A DNA stretch of 64,000 nucleotides. It comes from Tipula vernalis (taxonomy: Eukaryota > Arthropoda > Insecta > Diptera > Tipulidae). The position numbers were made by a program, and so were the translations under genes. The notes under the pieces were generated by a model. The model made no database searches. It was not told where the DNA came from and saw only the letters and a list, made by a program, of their open reading frames with translations. How positions within the stretch are numbered: the stretch's first letter is position 1; each line of letters begins with the position of its first letter. The stretch is from positions 183,746,015-183,810,014 of the forward strand of contig OY282558.1 in assembly GCA_958295665.1 (NCBI GenBank), read 5' to 3'. Positions 58,047 to 64,000 of the stretch are shown here, one piece after another.

Positions 58047-58562
58047 TGGCCCCGTACTACAAACCAGAGGAAACCAAATATTCGTTTTTTTTTTCTTTTG
58101 ATTTATTTTTTACCGTCTTACTTTACGCCTGGAGTAGCCAAATCGAGGACGGGCGGCTACAGATCCGTCTTTGAAAAACACCTGCACATTGCATTGCTTC
58201 ATGCCAATCTGTAATGCTGACATGAAAGGTGGGTCGGCCCATTGATTCTGCACTCTCAACAGGGGGTCATAGATGTGTTCATCTTCACCACCGATCGTAA
58301 TCAGATGATGAAAAATCCCTATTGCATCCCGCCCCTTTAGGGATTCGAACCCGGTACCTCCCGATCCAACCGCCGCAGCTTTAACCACTGCGCCATTTGC
58401 TCGGTCAAAATATTCTTATGGTTTCATGAGTAAGTTCATTTTGCAATCTTTTAGTTGTCAAAATACCATATGTCGAAAACACAGTTTTTGAAAGACTACG
58501 AAAAACTCGTGTCAAAAAGCGTCGCAAACTGAAAAACCACTGTTCGACACTATCCATCTCTG
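58047..58562 (-). mobile_element. hAT-like MITE, copy 2, interrupted by a SINE
   Basis: The minus strand from 58562 (AGAGATGGATAGTGTCG) aligns with copy 1. At AAATATTC the alignment is interrupted by the SINE (58084-58407) and resumes at 58048-58083 with GAATATTTGGTTTCCTC, matching copy 1's GAATATTTTGTTTCTTC. Copies 1 and 2 are head to head. Confidence 0.65.
58084..58407 (-). mobile_element. tRNA-derived SINE
   Basis: Minus strand. A box TGGCGCAGTGG (58395-58385) and B box GGTTCGAATCC (58351-58341) are perfect polymerase III internal promoter boxes 54 bases apart. A tRNA-unrelated body and an A-rich tail follow (T-run on the plus strand near 58085-58100). AAATATTC flanks it on both sides (58076-58083 and 58408-58415) as the target duplication. 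A 92-codon open frame in the body is not considered a gene. Confidence 0.88.
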
Positions 58563-58891
58563 GTTTTGAACTGGTTCAATCTAAAAAAAAAAAAAAAAAA
58601 AAAAAAAAATTGCATTGTTTACTGTCAATACTGTATGCACTATTTTGACTTCAATTCATCCACTAAAAATAATTGTTGGCAACACTCGAAGAAACAGTCA
58701 CGTTTTGATTTTTAAATTGAGCAAGTCAAGTCTGGAGTTTTTTTTTTAAAAAAAAGGTGGTCTATGCGAAAAATAAAATTTAATTCTACCTGGGTAGCGA
58801 TTTTGGTCGCAATTTGAGGATTGAGTTGAGAATTACCGGAAGGCAATAGTATTGGTAAATTGTATTGGTGTCCAAAGAATAGAGAAAAACA

Positions 58892-59621
58892 GAGAATAAA
58901 CATTTGAAAAATAAAAAAAAACAATTCAGTGTTATCTCATGCGTACGAAAGAAATGTTGTACATATTTTTATTTCCTGTAATTTTCTGTAAAATTTAAAA
59001 CTAATAAAATGGTAAATTGAATAATGATTTAAAGATAAATCAAAATTAGCTAAAAATGGAAATTAAGTCCAAAAAATATTTATAAACTATAATTTTATTA
59101 ATAATTTTAAATGATGAAAAGATATACGACGTACATCCTGCTTGCCCATCCCAAAATCACTAATTTACTTATATTTTTCAGATTAATCCCTCTTATTCGA
59201 TGTTAAACAAAAAACTAAAAAATTGATGGGCGGTTTTTTTTGTTTTTTGTTTAAAATGATGCAAATAAGAGAGATAAAATGATACGAAAAAGAGGGATAT
59301 AAAATATAATGTGGAAAATATAAGAAGTAAATTAATTATTTTGGCTTAGTGTTAATTTAAACGCAGGAGAGGACGGATGTACGTCGTGTGTCTTTTCATC
59401 ATTTAAAATTATTAATAAAATTATAGTTTATAAATATTTTTCTGACTTGTTTTACATTTTTAGCTAATTTTTGTTTATCTTTAAATCATAATTCAATTTA
59501 CCATTTTATTAGTTTTAAATTTTACAGAAAATTACTGGAAATAAAAATATGTACAACATTCCTTTCGTACGCATGAGATAACACTGAACTGTTTTTTTTT
59601 ATTTTTCAAATGTTTATTCTC
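58892..59621. mobile_element. Foldback element with 240-bp inverted arms
   Basis: 58892-59135 is the complement of about 59383-59621 with few differences, around a unique centre of about 250 bp. Arms begin GAGAATAAACATTTG. No protein is encoded. A further inverted match outside it (GATTTTGGTCGCAA near 58799 and TTGCGACCAAAATC near 60674) suggests it lies within another palindromic unit. Confidence 0.75.
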
Positions 59622-59631
59622 ACTGACATAA

Positions 59632-60252
59632 AGAGCCAACCAGCGAACATTTAAGACATTTAACAGAATTTAACGAAAAATTTTTCTTACGGAAAATTTG
59701 ACAGATTGGCTAGCGAAACTGTAACACAACTTGTCAATTGCTTTGATGGAGACGGTAGTTCGTATTAATATTTTTAAAAATTTGTGTAGAATTTTGAAGT
59801 GGCGATGGAATTGGAGGAACTCCGAAAGTTATTTCAATTATTAAAAAGCCTTAAATTCTTAAAGGACATAAACACAAATAATAAAAGACACAGATCTTGT
59901 GGCGTGAGAAAAAAAACGAAAATAAATAAATTTGAAAATAAATAATTTGATGTTACAATTTATAAAGTCTTTAATAATTCGGTTTTCAATTTACCTACAT
60001 GAACATGAATAAATAATTTTGAATTTATGCTTAAAATGTACAATGAGCTCCCACAAGAAGATTTGCACAAAGGGCAATTTGGATTTTTGACATTTCCTTC
60101 AGTTTTGCGCGATAGTTTTCGCTCTGTTAAGTTGACACTTCAATTTAACGAAACTGAACGAACATTTCTTAAAGGTTCGCTGGACAGTAACATGTAAACT
60201 CCATATACCGCACTGTTACGTTAAATGTCTTAAATGTTGGCTGGTTCTCTCT
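59632..60252. mobile_element. PIF/Harbinger-type MITE, 621 bp
   Basis: Inverted ends AGAGCCAACCAGCGAACATT (59632) and complement of ...AATGTTGGCTGGTTCTCTCT (60252), continuing through AAGACATTTAAC. TAA flanks both sides (59629-59631 and 60253-60255), the target duplication expected for PIF/Harbinger. A short coding remnant lies inside. Confidence 0.8.
59805..59945 (+). CDS. 46-residue ORF in Harbinger MITE
   Basis: ATGGAATTGGAGG to TAA; Leu-rich start (MELEELRKLFQLLKSLKFL), then basic (KKTKINK). It may be the truncated N-terminus of a Harbinger transposase, whose insect members often begin with a short Leu-rich segment followed by a basic Trp/Arg motif. Nothing further of the protein remains. 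Probably non-functional. Confidence 0.35.
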   Translation: MELEELRKLFQLLKSLKFLKDINTNNKRHRSCGVRKKTKINKFENK

Positions 60253-60255
60253 TAA

Positions 60256-61647
60256 CTCAAAAAAAAAAAAAAAAAAAGTTAAAAATATTATGAATGTGGT
60301 CGACGAAGAATGTAAAAATTAAAAAACATTTATTTATGTTGCATTTTGTTTTTTATATTGAAGATCACCACGAGCAATTGATTAAGTATATTGTTTTGGA
60401 TTTTTGGTAACGAAGTAAAATGAATGTCTCGTTTACAACAACAATAGATAGAAAAACATGAATTCCTCATGTTAAAAGGTTGGGAAAAATAACTCAAGGC
60501 GAGCGGAAGCAACAAAAAAGTTGAACCGATTTCACCCGCTTAGCTTATTTTTGATACTTACCATCATGAGAAAACACACTAATACAATAAAAATATTTGA
60601 CGGCACACAATAGCAAAATGTATATTATACGCCGTGTACATATACAAAATTCTCAATCCTCAATCCTCATTTTGCGACCAAAATCAATACCCTGGTGTAA
60701 TTTATATTATTATACAAAAAATTTATTAAGTGCCTACGTACTCGTATTATAAATTAGTTAAAAATAAAAAAATATAGATAATCTAAAACATTTGGATCAA
60801 TAAATTTTGTGATTTTGAATAAATTCGTTTCGCATAAAATAATGAAATTGAAATTTTCGATCGTCAATTTGTGAGTTCATTTCTTTTATTAGCAAAGCGA
60901 AAAAAAAACATTTTTAATTAAATCGTGTTATGTTATCCATTAATTAGTAATAATAATAACAAAAATTGGACATACATAATTTTATTACATACCGATAAAA
61001 TATACATAATTTAATTAGAAAAATATTCAAGAGGTTTAAAAACTAATTCCCAAAAATGAATTCTAATTGAAATAAGAAAAATAAAAAGCAAATTAGAGTT
61101 TAGTGATAAAATCAAAAAAACAATAAAATAAATTACAAATCTAGTGATAAAAGTGATGATTATAAATAACTTCTACCAAAAAAAATTTTTTTTAAAAAAA
61201 CATAAAATAAAATAAAAACTGTATTCTAAATTATAAGAAGAAAAAAGTAAATAAGCTTTTTAAAAAAAAAAAAATAATGTGCGGTTTGTTTACAGCATAT
61301 TTAGTGAATATTACCAATTTATATTTTACCGCAATTAATAAGTAAACAGAACAAAAAAATATACGTCGAAAATAAAGGAGTTGGTGATCCGAATAGCGGC
61401 AGAAAACAATCCGTTTATCGGTTGGATTAACGGTTTTGAGACCTGTGATTCGAGAAAGGTCTCTGAACTTCAAGGGCAACTTTTTTTTTGTTTTTTTTGT
61501 TTTTTTTGTTTTTTTTTTACATCTATTCTACAGTTAAAAACTTAATGAATAGTAAAAAAAGAATTATTATAGATTAAAAAGAAATAAAAGGAATACTAAC
61601 AATACGGAACATTACCTGAAAAAACGAAAACTTTAAAAACGTAAAAT
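60256..61647. other. No gene recognised
   Basis: AT-rich DNA. 61481-61520 is low-complexity T-rich sequence with regularly spaced G. No coding or RNA signal was identified. Confidence 0.45.
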
Positions 61648-63990
61648 GATTGATTGATTGATTGATTGATTGTGAGTGTACGGCCAAGCATTATAGCAAG
61701 TCTCCCGGACTCCCGGGCACACACCGTACACCCGTTTACACACAACAAAACCGAAGGATTGGATAGGATTATTAGTAGGGACAGACTCGACCCGGTTACA
61801 GACACCAATGCGATCGATAGTTAGTAAATAGACGGCACAAAAGACAACACAATCTAACTACATTTTTAGATGACCATCTCTCTGGAATCCAGGGCCGGAT
61901 ACTCAGGACTCCCTAAACCTAAATTAAAAATTATTAATGTTGTGATATCCCCCTGTTCGCTTGTCATTAATTTACCTGATAAAATATTTCAGAAAATCTA
62001 AAATTACTAAGCTAAAATTATAATTATAATTATAATTATAATTACAGTAGGATTCGCTTATAGCGAAAACTCAAGGGACATAATTTGTTCACTATAGCCG
62101 GCTGTTCTTTTTAATGAAATATTCGTTTACGTTTATAAACGTAGTACTTTGTTTGTAGTGTATAAGAAAAAATAAGTGTTCGTGCAAATTCAAGGCACAC
62201 AACTATATGACAAAATTATATGATCATTATAAGCGTTTGTTCATTATATACATGGTTTGGTATAAACGGATTCTACTGTATTATAAAATACATCATTATA
62301 ACAAAATAAAGATAAAATTAAATAAAATAAAGTTGAAATTAAACTTTAAATATAATAATAATATAAAAATAGTTATAAGTATAAATGTGGACCTTCACTA
62401 AGTATTCATATAAAAAATTTATTGATTATGATTGATTATGAGTGTACGACCAAGCATTATAGCAGGATATTCCAGACTCCCGGGCACACACAGTACACCC
62501 GCACACATATAACAAAACCGAAAGATTCGATAGGATTATTAGTTGGGACAGACTCGACACGGTTACAGACACCAATGCGATTTATATTTAGTAAATTATT
62601 AGTACAATATATAATAAATAGGTTAGCACAAGACAGCACAATCTAACTACATTATTAGATGATTATTTCTCTGGAATCCAGGGCCGGATACTCAGGACTC
62701 CCTAAATCCTAAATCTAAAACAGGGCTTAAAAAATTATTAATGTTGTAATTTCACCCTTAACCGTCTTTTATTAATTTACCTGATAAAATAATTAATAAA
62801 AATTTAAAATAACACCGCTTATTTCCTTATTAATGGTCCTTTTATATCTAATTAAAAATTATTACTTACTGCAGCAAGAATTAACATAAGCATTAAACCG
62901 TTTAAACATAAAATTTTACTTAAAACTAATCATCAATTTCCTACCGATCCAGAAAAGAAATATATAATTATGAATTCAATTATTTTATAAAATTTATATA
63001 AAATGATTTAAATGATAATATTACAGCACCACAATACCTAGATTTATTAATAATTCAATAATTCAATTAGGTACTATAAGTATATTAAGAATCAACAAAT
63101 AAAATTAACATACAAATTCCCAGACAACTGTGAAAACTAAATTTAATTAATAAACATCATAATAACAAATTTTATTACTTAAATGAATAATTATTACAAC
63201 CGGATCTTTAGTATTCCCGAGCACACATTGTACACCCATTTATCTATCCCCAGCCGAAGGATAAGAGTAAATTGTTAGTAACTATATAGTACAATAGTAA
63301 AAATAGTTAGCACAGGACAACACAATTTCTAAACTACAGCTTATTCACTACTTGTTAATCCTGGAGGGTTGATTCAAACTAAAATTTAAATTTGAAATTC
63401 GGGAATAATTTTGATCCCTATAATAATGATTAATTCTAGAACTATGTTTATTCTGAAAATTGAATTATTTATTAGTAAATTAGAAAAAAGATCCCTTTAA
63501 GTATTTTAAAACTAAATTAATTAAAATATATTAATGGACAAAACAGAATATATTACACATTACAACAAATTATCATTTTATTGATTGATTGATTGATTGT
63601 GAGTGTACGGCCAAGCATTATAGCAGGATCTCCCGGACTCCCGGACACACACAGTACACCCGCACACATATAACAAAACCGAAGGATAGGATAGGATTAT
63701 TAGTTGGGCCAGACTCGACCCGGTTACAGACATCAATGTGATCGATAGTTAGTAAATTATTAGTACAATGTTTAACTACATTATTAGATGGTCATTTCTC
63801 TAGAATCCAGGGCCGGATACTCAAGACTCCCTAAATTTAAATTAGGACTTAAAAAATTATTAATGTTGTAATTTCCTCCTGTCCGCCTCTCATTAATTTA
63901 CCTGATAAAATATTTAAGAAAAATTAAAATTACTAAGCTAAGATTACAAAAACAGCGCTTATTTCATTTTTCATGGTCCTTCTAAATCTA
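61648..63990 (+). repeat. Four direct copies of a long-period repeat
   Basis: Copies at about 61648-62000, 62425-62790, 63190-63365 (diverged, incomplete) and 63583-63990 share GAGTGTACGGCCAAGCATTA, CTCCCGGGCACACAC, AGACTCGACCCGGTTACAGA, ATCCAGGGCCGGATACTCAG and TTAATTTACCTGATAAAATA. Spacing is 0.4-1.2 kb and all are in the same orientation. Copies 1 and 4 start with TTGATTGATTGATTGATTG. Units are GC-richer than the DNA between them. It looks like a degenerate array or repeated insertions of one element; no coding capacity. Confidence 0.85.
62045..62278. mobile_element. pogo/Tigger-like MITE, 234 bp
   Basis: Ends CAGTAGGATTCGCTTATA (62045) and complement of TATAAACGGATTCTACTG (62278), flanked by TA on both sides (62043-62044, 62279-62280). 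CAGTAGAATCCG-type termini and a TA duplication fit pogo/Tigger. It lies between the first two copies of the long-period repeat. Confidence 0.8.
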
Positions 63991-64000
63991 ATTAATTAAT

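Noticed and set aside
58110..58388. 92-codon minus-strand frame in the SINE
   Set aside because: It starts inside the tRNA-derived head and runs through the SINE body; SINEs are non-coding and no domain is recognised.

Overview
The window looks like a repeat-dominated, AT-rich stretch of an insect (arthropod) nuclear genome. Evidence for this is the env-bearing Ty3/gypsy element of errantivirus type, I-clade LINEs with RNase H, CACTA, hAT, piggyBac, MULE and PIF/Harbinger transposons, short spliceosomal introns (GT..AG, about 60 nt), and a tRNA-derived SINE. No ordinary host gene was recognised; everything with coding character is transposon-derived. A 200-base assembly gap lies at 329-528.

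Layout. 1-2640: a tyrosine-recombinase gene with one intron (855-2094), framed by a perfect 218-bp inverted repeat that touches its start and stop codons. It sits in a repeat family that recurs at 36188-36940. 3562-4695: a TIR element. 4930-5620: a short-period minisatellite. 5790-14045: a large element with inverted arms of 1.0-1.5 kb, holding a decayed transposase-like gene (9418-10191) and a MITE at 10535-11136. That MITE and a partial inverted copy each carry a good match to the hammerhead ribozyme fold. 14046-32600: a gypsy/errantivirus provirus (pol, env, 3' LTR) with two insertions. One is a 7.2-kb CACTA-type transposon (14746-21965, TA target duplication, TIR CACTG) in the reverse transcriptase. 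The other is a hAT-type element (24480-30845, duplication CATCGAAA) in env, which itself received a nearly full-length I-clade LINE (24863-30164).

32604-33420: a Helitron protein fragment. 33836-36187: a hAT element with an intact 638-codon BED/hAT transposase. 39417-39865: a second copy of the ribozyme MITE, with its core destroyed. 42600-46790: a decayed I-clade LINE, abruptly joined to a piggyBac pseudogene (46791-48639) that keeps one TTAA end. 49258-50095: a decayed relative of the accessory gene carried by the CACTA element. 50530-51160: a deleted gypsy remnant. 52060-52790: a MULE pseudogene. From 51 kb onward the sequence is a mosaic of tandem repeats and MITEs (hAT-like, foldback, Harbinger TAA, pogo TA), a SINE nested in a MITE, and a long-period repeat array at 61648-63990.

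How the parts relate. The nesting gives a relative age order: gypsy, then CACTA and hAT insertions, then the LINE. The CACTA element is a multi-gene unit on the minus strand: a broken transposase, a six-exon accessory gene with a SAM-like N-terminus whose reading frame is fully open across all predicted introns, and a small three-exon gene. The strongest candidates for something undescribed are the inverted-repeat tyrosine-recombinase element and the ribozyme-bearing MITE.
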